From positions 1 through 37,759 of the forward strand of contig JAGBEV010000062.1 in assembly GCA_017936785.1 (NCBI GenBank): 37,759 bases of DNA. Direction: 5' to 3'. The DNA is from Lachnospiraceae bacterium (lineage in GTDB: Bacteria > Bacillota > Clostridia > Lachnospirales > Lachnospiraceae). The notes beneath the pieces were generated by a model, which saw only the letters and a program-made list of their open reading frames with translations, searched no databases and was not told the DNA's origin. The translations under genes and the position numbers were made by a program. Each line of letters opens with the position of its first letter. Position 1 is the first letter of the stretch. Positions 30,268 through 37,759 of the stretch are shown one piece after another.

Positions 30268-31860
30268 ATGTCTTATCAGGCACTGTATCGAAAGTTTCGT
30301 CCGGCGGAGTTTGAAAACGTCAAAGGACAGGACCATATTGTTGAAACATTAAAAAATCAAATAACAGCGGACAGGATCGGGCATGCTTATCTTTTCTGCG
30401 GTACAAGAGGTACGGGAAAGACTACCATTGCCAAAATATTTGCAAAGGCAGTCAATTGCGAGAATCCTGTGGACGGAAGTCCCTGTGGAGAATGTAAAAG
30501 CTGTAAGGCGATTGCCTCCGGCAGCAGCATGAATGTCATTGAGATCGATGCCGCATCCAATAACGGCGTTGACAATATTCGTGAGATCGTAGATGAGGTA
30601 TCTTATTCACCGGCGGAAGGAAAGTATAAGGTGTATATCATTGATGAGGTGCATATGCTTTCCATCGGCGCTTTTAATGCACTTTTAAAAACTCTGGAAG
30701 AACCGCCGGAATATGTGATCTTTATTCTGGCAACCACAGAAGTCCACAAAATACCCATTACTATTTTGTCACGCTGCCAGCGGTATGATTTCAAAAGAAT
30801 CGGTATCGATACCATTACAGACAGGCTTTCAGAGCTGATGGATAAAGAGCAGGTTCAGGTAGAGCCCAAGGCGCTGCGCTATATTGCCAAGACTGCCGAC
30901 GGATCTCTCCGTGATGCCTTAAGTCTGCTGGATCAATGTATTGCTTTCCACTTTGGAAAGGAACTGACCTATGACATGGTATTGGACGTACTGGGTGCAG
31001 TGGATAACGAAGTGTTCAGCCGCCTTTTGCGGCATATGATAGAGCAGGATGTATTGGCATGTATCAGCCTGTTGGAAGAGATCGTCATGCAGGGAAGAGA
31101 ACTGACCCAGTTTGTCAGCGATTATACATGGTATCTGCGCAATCTGCTTTTGGTAAAAAGCTGTGATGATGTAGAAGATGTGCTGGATGTTTCTTCCGAT
31201 CATTTAAAGCTCTTAAAAGAAGAAGCGGATATGGCAGATCAGAATACCATTATGCGCTTTATCCGCATTTTTTCAGAATTATCGGGACAGATCCGTTATG
31301 CGTCCGCAAAACGGGTTATGATCGAAATGACTATGATCAAGGCTTGCCGTCCCAATATGGAAAAGGATCAGGAATCGGTATTGGAGAGAATCCGCACCCT
31401 GGAAAATAAAATCGAAAAGGGACTGGTCATGGCAGCACCTGCAGGAGGGATAAACGGAGCCGGTATCAGCGGTAATCCCCAGGCAGGCACGCCAAATGGA
31501 TCGGCACCGGCAAACAGACCGCAGCTGCCCAAGGCTATTCCTGAGGATGTGGAACAAATTGTCAAAAAGTGGCCTGTTATTTTAAATGACTGTTCAAACC
31601 CCATGAAGGGATATTTGAAAACAGCCAGGCTGAGTCTGGGGAATGACAACCATCTGCAGATCTTTCTGGTAGAAGGAACATATTCCGATTACTTTTTAAA
31701 AAATCCCGAGCACCAGGAGCAGTTAAAACAACATTTAAGCAATGCCATAGGAAAAGAAGTAATACCTGATTTTAAGACCTATGGGCAGAATGAAGATTTT
31801 GAGGCAAATAATATTGATTTATCCAGGATTATCATGATGGATATAGAAGAGGAGGACTAA
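30268..31860 (+). CDS. dnaX: DNA polymerase III subunit gamma/tau
   Basis: A 530-residue clamp-loader subunit. The AAA+ core has Walker A GTRGTGKT (about 45-52), a zinc module with four Cys (C64...C73-x2-C76-x2-C79 region, CENPVDGSPCGECKSC), Walker B IIDEVHML and the sensor SRC in ILSRCQRYDF. Domain III and a short Gly/Ala/Pro-rich linker (about 392-415) follow, then a C-terminal tau-like domain. No slippery A-run frameshift site for a separate gamma form stands out. It is second in an operon with pfkA upstream and the conserved ybaB-recR pair downstream, 3 bases apart. Confidence 0.97.
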   Translation: MSYQALYRKFRPAEFENVKGQDHIVETLKNQITADRIGHAYLFCGTRGTGKTTIAKIFAKAVNCENPVDGSPCGECKSCKAIASGSSMNVIEIDAASNNGVDNIREIVDEVSYSPAEGKYKVYIIDEVHMLSIGAFNALLKTLEEPPEYVIFILATTEVHKIPITILSRCQRYDFKRIGIDTITDRLSELMDKEQVQVEPKALRYIAKTADGSLRDALSLLDQCIAFHFGKELTYDMVLDVLGAVDNEVFSRLLRHMIEQDVLACISLLEEIVMQGRELTQFVSDYTWYLRNLLLVKSCDDVEDVLDVSSDHLKLLKEEADMADQNTIMRFIRIFSELSGQIRYASAKRVMIEMTMIKACRPNMEKDQESVLERIRTLENKIEKGLVMAAPAGGINGAGISGNPQAGTPNGSAPANRPQLPKAIPEDVEQIVKKWPVILNDCSNPMKGYLKTARLSLGNDNHLQIFLVEGTYSDYFLKNPEHQEQLKQHLSNAIGKEVIPDFKTYGQNEDFEANNIDLSRIIMMDIEEED

Positions 31861-31863
31861 AAC

Positions 31864-32205
31864 ATGGCAAAACGCGGAGGATTTCCGGGAGGAATGCCCG
31901 GAAACATGAATAATCTGATGAAACAGGCACAGAGGATGCAGCGTCAGATGGAAGAAAGCCAGAAAGAATTAGAGGAAAAGGAATTTACGGCGAAAGCAGG
32001 CGGCGGTGCCGTAGAAGTAACCGTTACAGGAAAAAAAGAAGTTACAAAAGTATTGATCGATAAAGATGCAGTTGATCCTGATGAAACGGAAATGCTGCAG
32101 GATATGATCATGGCAGCAGTCAATGAGGCGCTGCGTATGGCAGAAGAGGCAAATGCTGCGATCATGAATAAAATGACCGGCGGTCTGGGAGGATTTCCAT
32201 TCTAA
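31864..32205 (+). CDS. YbaB/EbfC nucleoid-associated protein
   Basis: A 113-residue YbaB/EbfC DNA-binding protein. A Gly/Met-rich start ([20 protein letters not shown]) leads into the long first helix ([19 protein letters not shown]), the beta strands [21 protein letters not shown] and the C-terminal helix. Family members form dimers that coat DNA, and the gene sits between dnaX and recR in most Firmicutes, as here. Its stop overlaps the recR start by one base. Confidence 0.96.
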   Translation: MAKRGGFPGGMPGNMNNLMKQAQRMQRQMEESQKELEEKEFTAKAGGGAVEVTVTGKKEVTKVLIDKDAVDPDETEMLQDMIMAAVNEALRMAEEANAAIMNKMTGGLGGFPF

Positions 32206-32804
32206 TGGACTTATATAGTGGCTATATCAACCGGTTAATTGAAGAATTGTCAACTTTGCCGGGAATCGGCAATAAATCTGCCCAGAGACTGGCTTTTTAT
32301 CTGGTCAATCAGCCCAGGGATCATGTGAAGCGGCTGGCAGATGCCATTGTGGAGGCAAAAGAAAAAGTGCGCTATTGTTCGGTTTGCTGCACTTTGACAG
32401 ATCAGGAAGTATGCCCTATCTGTGCAAATGTAAAACGGGATCACCAGACTATTATGGTGGTTGAAAATTCAAGAGATCTGGCAGCATATGAAAAGACGGG
32501 GAAATTTCATGGCGTGTACCATGTTCTTCATGGAGCCATTTCTCCTATGCTTGGAATCGGACCAAATGATATACGGTTAAAGGAACTGATGCAGAGGCTG
32601 CAGACCGATCAGGTAACGGAGGTCATCATTGCTACCAACTCAAGTCTTGAAGGAGAGACTACTGCAATGTATATCAGTAAGCTGATCAAACCTACAGGAA
32701 TCAAAGTAACAAGGATCGCCAGCGGTGTCCCTGTTGGAGGAGACCTGGAGTATATCGATGAGGTGACTTTGCTGCGGGCATTAGAGGGAAGAGTGGAACT
32801 GTAA
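32205..32804 (+). CDS. recR: Recombination protein RecR
   Basis: A 199-residue RecR, which with RecO and RecF loads RecA on gapped DNA. It shows the helix-hairpin-helix ([20 protein letters not shown], about 15-34), the four-Cys zinc motif ([16 protein letters not shown], about 57-72) and the Toprim domain starting [18 protein letters not shown] (about 80). The length is typical. The start codon overlaps the ybaB stop (TAATG). No terminator is obvious in the 95 bases before the epimerase gene. Confidence 0.97.
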   Translation: MDLYSGYINRLIEELSTLPGIGNKSAQRLAFYLVNQPRDHVKRLADAIVEAKEKVRYCSVCCTLTDQEVCPICANVKRDHQTIMVVENSRDLAAYEKTGKFHGVYHVLHGAISPMLGIGPNDIRLKELMQRLQTDQVTEVIIATNSSLEGETTAMYISKLIKPTGIKVTRIASGVPVGGDLEYIDEVTLLRALEGRVEL

Positions 32805-32899
32805 TATAGAAAAAGCAGCAAAGAAAAAAGGAACATTTGATGCGCAACCGGCCAAAGGCAATTTGTAAATATGAAAAATGATAGATGGAGGGAAAGCAA

Positions 32900-33943
32900 T
32901 TGGTAACAGAAAAAATATTTGGAAAAACACCGGAAGGAGAACCGGTCACATTGTATTCTATTTCCAATCAAAAAGGAGTACAGGCTGATGTTATGAATTA
33001 TGGCGCAATTTTGGTAAATCTCTTTGTGCCGGATAAAAAAGGAAAAATTGCAGATGTTAATCTGGGTTATGACAAATTAAATAAGTATTTTACCAATGGC
33101 AATTTCTTTGGAGCCTCTGTAGGACCTATTGCTAACCGCACGGCAAATGCCAAATTCACTTTGGACGGAAAGACTTATAAACTGGATGTTAATGATGGAA
33201 AAAACAATTTACATACAGATTTTGATAAGGGATTTCACAAACGTCTTTTTCGTGCAGAAGTGGATGAAAGCAAAAACAGTGTGACTTTTACCATATCCAT
33301 GAAGGATGGGGAGCTGGGACTGCCCGGCAACAGAAAATTTGCAATTACCTATTCCGTAACGGAAGATAACGGCCTGCGCATTGATTATGATGCAACGACT
33401 GATAAGAAAACGATCATCAATCCTACCAACCATTCTTATTTTAATTTGAAGGGGCATGAAAGCGGAAGCGTTCTGGATGAAGAACTGTGGCTGAATTGCT
33501 CCCGGTTTACCAAGATCGTGGCAGGTGCGATTCCCACCGGTGAACTGGTATCGGTAAAAGGAACGCCTCTTGATTTTACCACGGCTGTTCCTATTGGAAA
33601 AAGAATCCGCAGCCGGTTTGAACAGATGCTTCTGGTCCATGGATATGACCATAACTTTGTAAGTGATGGAAACCCTGGTGAATTGACTAAGATTGCGGTG
33701 CTTTCCGATAAAGAGGCAGGCAGGACAATGGAAGTTTATACAGATATGCCCGGAATTCAGGTATATTCTGCTAACTGGGTGGGAAGACATAAGGGAAAAG
33801 GCGGCGCACAGTATAAGAGACGTTGTGCAGTTGCATTGGAAACACAATATTTCCCTAACAGCACCAATGACCCTAATTTTGCAAAGCCTGTTGTAGAACC
33901 CGGCAAACCATTCCATTCTACAACTATTTATAAATTTGTATAA
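32900..33943 (+). CDS. galM: Aldose 1-epimerase (galactose mutarotase)
   Basis: A 347-residue mutarotase that equilibrates alpha and beta anomers of aldoses. Catalytic landmarks are the histidine of NPTNHSYFNL (about residue 178), GYDHNFV, and the glutamate in ALETQYFPNS near 315. TTG 32900 was chosen because GGAGGG lies 7 bases upstream; an ATG at 32885 would contain that site and has no binding site of its own, but it cannot be ruled out and would add five residues. It may support the window's pentose and oligosaccharide catabolism. The following small membrane gene has its binding site across this gene's stop. Confidence 0.93.
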   Translation: MVTEKIFGKTPEGEPVTLYSISNQKGVQADVMNYGAILVNLFVPDKKGKIADVNLGYDKLNKYFTNGNFFGASVGPIANRTANAKFTLDGKTYKLDVNDGKNNLHTDFDKGFHKRLFRAEVDESKNSVTFTISMKDGELGLPGNRKFAITYSVTEDNGLRIDYDATTDKKTIINPTNHSYFNLKGHESGSVLDEELWLNCSRFTKIVAGAIPTGELVSVKGTPLDFTTAVPIGKRIRSRFEQMLLVHGYDHNFVSDGNPGELTKIAVLSDKEAGRTMEVYTDMPGIQVYSANWVGRHKGKGGAQYKRRCAVALETQYFPNSTNDPNFAKPVVEPGKPFHSTTIYKFV

Positions 33944-33952
33944 GGTGATGAA

Positions 33953-34300
33953 ATGGAAGAAAATAAAAATGTAGAAACAGAAACTTCCGAAATCGTGGAA
34001 GAAAAAGAACTTGCAGAAACTACTGAAAACGTGGACAATGAGACGGCAGAAGGACAGGGCGAACAGGATAAAAAGAAATCTCCCAGAAGTATGACTTCGA
34101 GCAGAAACGGTCTGTATTTAAGAACGGTAATCGGTGCATTGATCTTGTACTATGCCTATACCATTGTTGCGGATATAACTTCTACACCTGCAGATGAGAG
34201 AACCATGTTATATGTGTTTGTTGCTGTTTTTGGAATTGCCGGATTATGGACGGTAATTGATTCCGTAAAAAGGCTGCTCAAAAAAGAATATGATAATTAA
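33953..34300 (+). CDS. Small two-helix membrane protein of unknown function
   Basis: A 115-residue protein. The first ~48 residues are very acidic and probably disordered (ETETSEIVEEKELAETTENV), followed by a basic KKKSPRS patch and two membrane helices: LRTVIGALILYYAYTIVADI and MLYVFVAVFGIAGLWTVIDSV. Both ends should be cytoplasmic. AAGGTG overlaps the galM stop and precedes the ATG, so it is co-transcribed with galM. I do not recognise the family. Confidence 0.75.
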   Translation: MEENKNVETETSEIVEEKELAETTENVDNETAEGQGEQDKKKSPRSMTSSRNGLYLRTVIGALILYYAYTIVADITSTPADERTMLYVFVAVFGIAGLWTVIDSVKRLLKKEYDN

Positions 34301-34381
34301 TGGATTTCATGATTTTTCCTTTCGTAGAAATCTGACGGCATATGCCTAAAGTTTTACAGGTGAAAAGAAAAAATAATCAAC

Positions 34382-34415
34382 AAAAAGGCTGTTCCTTTGG
34401 AATAGTCTTTTTTTA
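34382..34415 (+). terminator. Terminator after galM and the small membrane gene
   Basis: AAAAAGGCTGTTCC pairs with GGAATAGTCTTTTT (one wobble) around TTT, followed by a T-run. The bases between here and 34524 hold no clear promoter with a correct spacer. Confidence 0.85.
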
Positions 34416-34524
34416 TTGCCTTTTTGGTCGAAAGAATCATAAATTGAGATGACAGAATCCGATAAAATCCGTAGTACCCCCTGTGTTATATAAATGGTAA
34501 CGAAGTAAGAAAGAGGGTAATCGC

Positions 34525-35781
34525 GTGATAGAAATCGTAAAAGAGGGTGAGTCCCGGGTATACAAACGAGAAATTCCGAAAAATGTCCGTCAAATAGGTG
34601 AAGTAAGAGGAAAGACAAAAATATACATAGAAGATTATATAACAACGTTCATGAAACAGATTTCCACCAGAGATGATAAGCCGAAAGCATTGATCCTATA
34701 TGGGGACAGGCAAAGCGATGGGGATGTGACACTTCTTTTTGTAAATGGTGCAATCCTGGCGGAATGTAATGAAGAAACCCAGGGCGACCTTACTGTATTC
34801 AAGGAAGATGTCTGGAAGGATGTCAATGAAAAAGCGGGACATTTTTTTAAAGAGTCATCGGTGTTGGGCTGGATTTATTTAAGATATGATCTGTCGGACT
34901 TTGTGGACGCACCCGTTATCAATACACATAAACAGTTTTTCAGGGAAGACCAGCAGATTTATATGGAATATTCTGTGGGAGAAAGAATTGAAAACCTGTA
35001 TTTATTTGAAAAAGGCAGCATGCATCTTCAATCAGGATATTTTGTTTACTATGAGCGGAATGAAGCCATGCAGAATTATATGATAACCGTAAAACAGGAC
35101 GAGCCTGAAGAGGCAAAACCGGAAGTGGATAAGGCGGCTAAAAAATTTCGCGGCATTGTTCAGGAAAAAAAGGAAGAGATCCATAGAAAACAGACTATGG
35201 GTATGCTGTATGGGACAAGCGTTGCCATGCTTTTGATCGTGACGATCATTGGTGTGACCATGTTAAATAATTATGAAAAAATGCAGAATATGGAAAAGGT
35301 GCTTTATGATATTTCTGCACAGATGGTAGATGAAGAAACGGGTGCTGAGATCGAGGCGGGTAAAGTGGAGGTGGTAACAGAAGACGCTGCATTGGTAAAT
35401 GCTGCCACGGAAAGTCCTGCCGGGGAGGAAATACCTGGAGAAGATCAAGGTAATCAAAGTATTCCTGAACAATATAAAGAAAGTCCTCAGGAAGCAGTTT
35501 CGGATAATGCTGTACCCCAAGAGCCTGTTTTATCGGCGGGAGCAGAAGCGGGAGAGCCCCAGCCGGAAAGTGTTGTCCAGCCTGTAGAAACAGATCCGGT
35601 GATCGAAGCTCAGGAGGGACTGGTGATCCCGGGAACCTATTGCATTGAAAAAGGAGATACTCTGGCAAAAATCAGCATGAAGTTCTATGGAAATGAAAGC
35701 ATGATAGATAAAATCTGTGAAGTAAATGGAATTGCTGATAAAAACAGTATTCAATATGGCGTGAACATCGTTCTTCCATAA
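34525..35781 (+). CDS. MPN-like domain protein with membrane helix and C-terminal LysM
   Basis: A 418-residue protein. Residues ~30-195 resemble an MPN (JAB1/Rpn11-like) domain: KIYIEDYITTFMKQ opens it, and GWIYLRYDLSDF at 115 is followed by INTHKQFF, echoing the Rpn11 pattern GWYHSHPGF...DINTQQSF. The metal-binding H-x-H is replaced by Y-x-R, so it would be catalytically inactive. A charged stretch precedes one membrane helix (about 225-250). An acidic, Pro/Glu-rich spacer (about 270-365) and a LysM domain (about 371-418, IEKGDTLAKISMKFYG) follow, presumably outside and bound to peptidoglycan. GTG start with AAGAGGG 8 bases upstream. The MPN call is my reading by eye; LysM is firm. Confidence 0.72.
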   Translation: MIEIVKEGESRVYKREIPKNVRQIGEVRGKTKIYIEDYITTFMKQISTRDDKPKALILYGDRQSDGDVTLLFVNGAILAECNEETQGDLTVFKEDVWKDVNEKAGHFFKESSVLGWIYLRYDLSDFVDAPVINTHKQFFREDQQIYMEYSVGERIENLYLFEKGSMHLQSGYFVYYERNEAMQNYMITVKQDEPEEAKPEVDKAAKKFRGIVQEKKEEIHRKQTMGMLYGTSVAMLLIVTIIGVTMLNNYEKMQNMEKVLYDISAQMVDEETGAEIEAGKVEVVTEDAALVNAATESPAGEEIPGEDQGNQSIPEQYKESPQEAVSDNAVPQEPVLSAGAEAGEPQPESVVQPVETDPVIEAQEGLVIPGTYCIEKGDTLAKISMKFYGNESMIDKICEVNGIADKNSIQYGVNIVLP

Positions 35782-35830
35782 AAAAATGAAATATGGTACA
35801 ATGACTTTGTTGTTACGAAGGAGATTTACC

Positions 35831-36988
35831 ATGCAGGAAGAAAAACTCACATTTCAGGAAAAAATATTAAAGCACCGCCTGACAAGAATCTACCGGATAT
35901 TGCTTCTTATCATTCTGATAGTTGCAATATTTGTGGTAGTCCGCATTCAGATAGAGAACAAAGTTTATACCGATTATGAAGTAGTAAATTCTGCTGAAAG
36001 CATTGGTTCATCGGATAGTGTGATCATGGCTTATAATGGAAATATTCTCTGTTATAGCCGTGATGGAATATCCGCTTATAACAGTAAGGGCGATCAGCTC
36101 TGGAACCAGACTTATGAAATGCAGTCGCCGGTTGTATGTGCTGCAGGTGAATATGTAACAGCAGGGGATTATAAAGGAAATACCATCTATGTTATGAATG
36201 GGGCAGGTCCCTGTGGACAGATCAGTACCAATATGGTGCTTCTGGATGTGGCTGTCTCGGAAAAGGGAATCGTAACAGCTGTTTTGGATGACGATACTGT
36301 AACCTGGCTGAATGTTTATACCTCGGAAGGGGAAAATGTTGTATCTTTTAAAACCTCTATGAATCAAACGGGATTTCCTTTAAAAACTTCCATGTCATCT
36401 GACAATCGGAAAATGGCAGTTTCCTATTTGAAAGCAGGCGGAAACGGTATCAATACCAGCATAGCCTTTTATAATTTCGGAGATGTGGGACAAAACGTGA
36501 TGAATAAGGTGGTCAGTGGATTTGATTATGATAACATGGTGATACCATTCTTACATTTTGTAAATGAAAATGATGTCGTGGCAGTGGGGGAAAATAAACT
36601 GTTGATCTTTGGCGGGAAAGAAATTCCCGAATTAAAGGCGGAAGCGGATATAGAAGAAAATGTAGAAGGTATATTCTGGGGTGATTCCTGTACAGCGCTT
36701 GTTTATAGAAATGATGACGGAGAAGACAAGTACCGGCTGGATGTATATGATCTGAGCGCGAAGCTGATCCTTTCCCAGACCTTTGATATGGAATATAGCA
36801 ATATTATTCTGAATAACGGCAACATTATTATATATAATGAAGCATCTGTATGTATATGGAACAAAAAGGGGCTGGAAAAATACAATGGGGATTTGGGCGG
36901 AAGCATCAAAGCTGTGATTCCTACAAAGAGTAAAACGAAGTATATCGTAGTAAGAAACGAAGGATTGGAAATCGTTAAATTAAAGTAA
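35831..36988 (+). CDS. DUF5711-like membrane-anchored beta-propeller protein
   Basis: A 385-residue protein with a basic cytoplasmic leader, one membrane helix (about 20-42, IYRILLLIILIVAIFVVVRI) and a large outer domain of repeated beta blades (for example SDSVIMAYNGNILCYSRDG, AAGEYVTAGDYKGNTIYVMN, LDVAVSEKGIVTAVLDDD), as in PQQ/WD40-like propellers. I associate it with DUF5711. Function is unknown. ATG 35831 has AAGGAG 7 bases upstream, preferred over an upstream ATG at 35786. It lies 49 bases behind the LysM protein, and its stop overlaps the CvpA-like start, so the three probably form an envelope operon. Confidence 0.78.
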   Translation: MQEEKLTFQEKILKHRLTRIYRILLLIILIVAIFVVVRIQIENKVYTDYEVVNSAESIGSSDSVIMAYNGNILCYSRDGISAYNSKGDQLWNQTYEMQSPVVCAAGEYVTAGDYKGNTIYVMNGAGPCGQISTNMVLLDVAVSEKGIVTAVLDDDTVTWLNVYTSEGENVVSFKTSMNQTGFPLKTSMSSDNRKMAVSYLKAGGNGINTSIAFYNFGDVGQNVMNKVVSGFDYDNMVIPFLHFVNENDVVAVGENKLLIFGGKEIPELKAEADIEENVEGIFWGDSCTALVYRNDDGEDKYRLDVYDLSAKLILSQTFDMEYSNIILNNGNIIIYNEASVCIWNKKGLEKYNGDLGGSIKAVIPTKSKTKYIVVRNEGLEIVKLK

Positions 36989-37494
36989 TGAATTTATTAT
37001 TAATCTTAAGCTGTATTATCATAATTATTTTATCTGTATATGGACATAAAGCCGGATTTGTCAAAATGCTGGTACCTATTGTGTCCGGACTGTTTGCACT
37101 GTTTTTTATATTTTTACTGAAAGACTGGCTGTTTGCATTTCTATTTCGCTGGACAATTTTTCAGGGAGAACATATATTGGCGCGGGTTGTAGTTATCCTG
37201 CTCATTTATCTGTTGTGTGTTTTTGGATTTAAATGGGTGATAGGTGTATTGAAACTTTTGACAAAGCTGCCTGTCGTACATGGCTTAAATAAGCTATTTG
37301 GTTTGCTTCTTGGATTGATAGAAGGTTTTCTGCTGGTATGGCTACTTCTTTATATCATTCAGATCAAGGAAGGAAGTTTATTTGGCGTTGATTTCCGGAC
37401 AATGATAATGGGAAGTCCCTTTTTGGGATTTTTGTCAGACCACAATTTGATCGCACATTTAATGAACACATTATTTGGGGGCTGGTTATGTTAA
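36988..37494 (+). CDS. CvpA-family membrane protein
   Basis: A 168-residue protein with four hydrophobic helices: LLLILSCIIIIILSVYGHKA, PIVSGLFALFFIFLLKDWLF, VVVILLIYLLCVFGFKWVIG and LFGLLLGLIEGFLLVWLLLY. The G-x-KAGFVK motif after helix 1 and G-LLGLIEGFLLVW in helix 4 are CvpA-like; CvpA was named for colicin V production in E. coli and is linked to envelope stress. The start overlaps the preceding stop (TAATG). A short GGTTAT/ATAACC hairpin spans its stop codon, without a T-run. Confidence 0.82.
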   Translation: MNLLLILSCIIIIILSVYGHKAGFVKMLVPIVSGLFALFFIFLLKDWLFAFLFRWTIFQGEHILARVVVILLIYLLCVFGFKWVIGVLKLLTKLPVVHGLNKLFGLLLGLIEGFLLVWLLLYIIQIKEGSLFGVDFRTMIMGSPFLGFLSDHNLIAHLMNTLFGGWLC

Positions 37495-37558
37495 TAACCC
37501 CCTAAATCGATGGAAAGAACTACCATTAGAAAATTTTTGAAAAAAACAAAAAAAATAG

Positions 37559-37587
37559 TTGACAATCAAATGCCTAAATGATACTAT
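37559..37587 (+). promoter_or_regulatory. Strong promoter at the right edge, probably of an rRNA operon
   Basis: TTGACA (37559-37564, perfect -35) and TACTAT (37582-37587) with a 17-base spacer, preceded by an A-rich tract that could act as an UP element. Confidence 0.78.
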
Positions 37588-37589
37588 AA

Positions 37590-37759
37590 ATGAGCCGCGT
37601 GTGAAGAACATGCGGCTAAAAAACGGTTTTCTTTACAAAGAAAGTTGCAGAACCTTGACAAATAAACAGCAATGCAACCCTGAAAGATTCTAAGAGAAAA
37701 TTTCAGAGAACGTGTTTTAAAAGAACACAAACCAAGAACAGTAAAACGGTTAAAATTAG
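37590..37759 (+). promoter_or_regulatory. Probable rRNA operon leader (cut by the window end)
   Basis: No reading frame is present. A hairpin near the predicted transcript start (AGCCGCGTGT with ACATGCGGCT, one wobble) is followed by AGAACCTTGACAAATAAACA (about 37649), similar to the CTTTGAAAACTNAACA boxA/leader sequence of Firmicutes rrn operons, and CAACCCTGAAAG. This suggests that 16S rRNA begins just beyond the window. Confidence 0.55.

Noticed and set aside
33209-33916. Long minus-strand frame of 235 codons opposite galM
   Set aside because: The plus strand encodes a clear aldose 1-epimerase with catalytic His and Glu; the opposite frame is a Cys/His/Phe-rich shadow without a start site.
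34444-34468. Promoter TTGAGA/TAAAAT before the MPN-LysM gene
   Set aside because: The spacer is only 13 bases, too short for sigma-A; no better pair was found nearby.
37484-37499. Terminator at the end of the CvpA-like gene
   Set aside because: The GGTTAT/ATAACC hairpin spans the stop codon but has no T-run, so an intrinsic terminator is not supported.
1-37759. Insertion sequences, prophage, CRISPR or defence genes
   Set aside because: No transposase, integrase, cas-like or restriction gene, and no regular repeat-spacer array, was seen on either strand.

Overview
The window looks like chromosomal DNA of a gut-type Lachnospiraceae (Clostridia, Firmicutes). Reasons: AT-rich DNA with strong AAGGAGG ribosome binding sites, a Clostridia-type large SRP RNA, FabV as enoyl-ACP reductase, several Lachnospiraceae-style uncharacterised families (DUF6128, DUF4867, DUF4291, DUF5711), CUT1 sugar transport with a detached ATPase, and many diguanylate cyclases. 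Genus cannot be fixed from the sequence alone. Both ends are cut: the left end lies inside an ABC ATPase gene, and the right end stops in what looks like the leader of an rRNA operon.

Layout. 1-3.7 kb: end of a UgpC/MsmK-type sugar ABC ATPase, a PucR/CdaR-type regulator, a DUF6128-like protein, the tRNA deaminase TadA with an N-terminal extension, and the SRP RNA gene with its own consensus promoter. 3.7-10.8 kb: a pentose locus, with a LacI-type repressor divergent from xylulokinase, DUF4867, an L-fucose/L-arabinose-isomerase-like protein and a split transketolase. Repeated GTGCA/TGCAC operators lie between repressor and kinase, and tandem terminators close the operon. 10.8-15.2 kb: an NrtR-type Nudix regulator with palindromes in its own promoter, DUF4291, a small alarmone synthetase, FabV and a membrane-anchored protein of unknown function.

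15.1-26.1 kb: an oligosaccharide (probably xylo-oligosaccharide) locus. It holds a YesL-like membrane protein, a lipoprotein binding protein, two CUT1 permeases, an AraC regulator, a GH3 glycosidase, a cytoplasmic LacI-type sensor fused to GGDEF, and an SGNH esterase. The transporter has no ATPase of its own, and the UgpC/MsmK protein at the left end is a candidate partner. The hydrolases have no signal peptide, so imported oligosaccharides would be deacetylated and cut in the cytoplasm, and released pentose could enter the xylulokinase/transketolase route.

26.1-29 kb: two more GGDEF proteins flanking a tRNA-Ser(CGA). 29-32.8 kb: 6-phosphofructokinase followed by dnaX-ybaB-recR. 32.9-37.5 kb: aldose 1-epimerase, a small membrane protein, and an envelope cluster with an MPN-like/TM/LysM protein, a DUF5711-like beta-propeller and a CvpA-like protein. 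The last 200 bases hold a consensus promoter and an rRNA-type leader.

The items most worth a second look are the pentose cassette with a FucI-like isomerase, the LacI-sensor diguanylate cyclase beside carbohydrate genes, the MPN-like domain joined through a membrane helix to LysM, and the NrtR/DUF4291 pair with its palindromic operators. No mobile element, CRISPR array or phage gene was seen.
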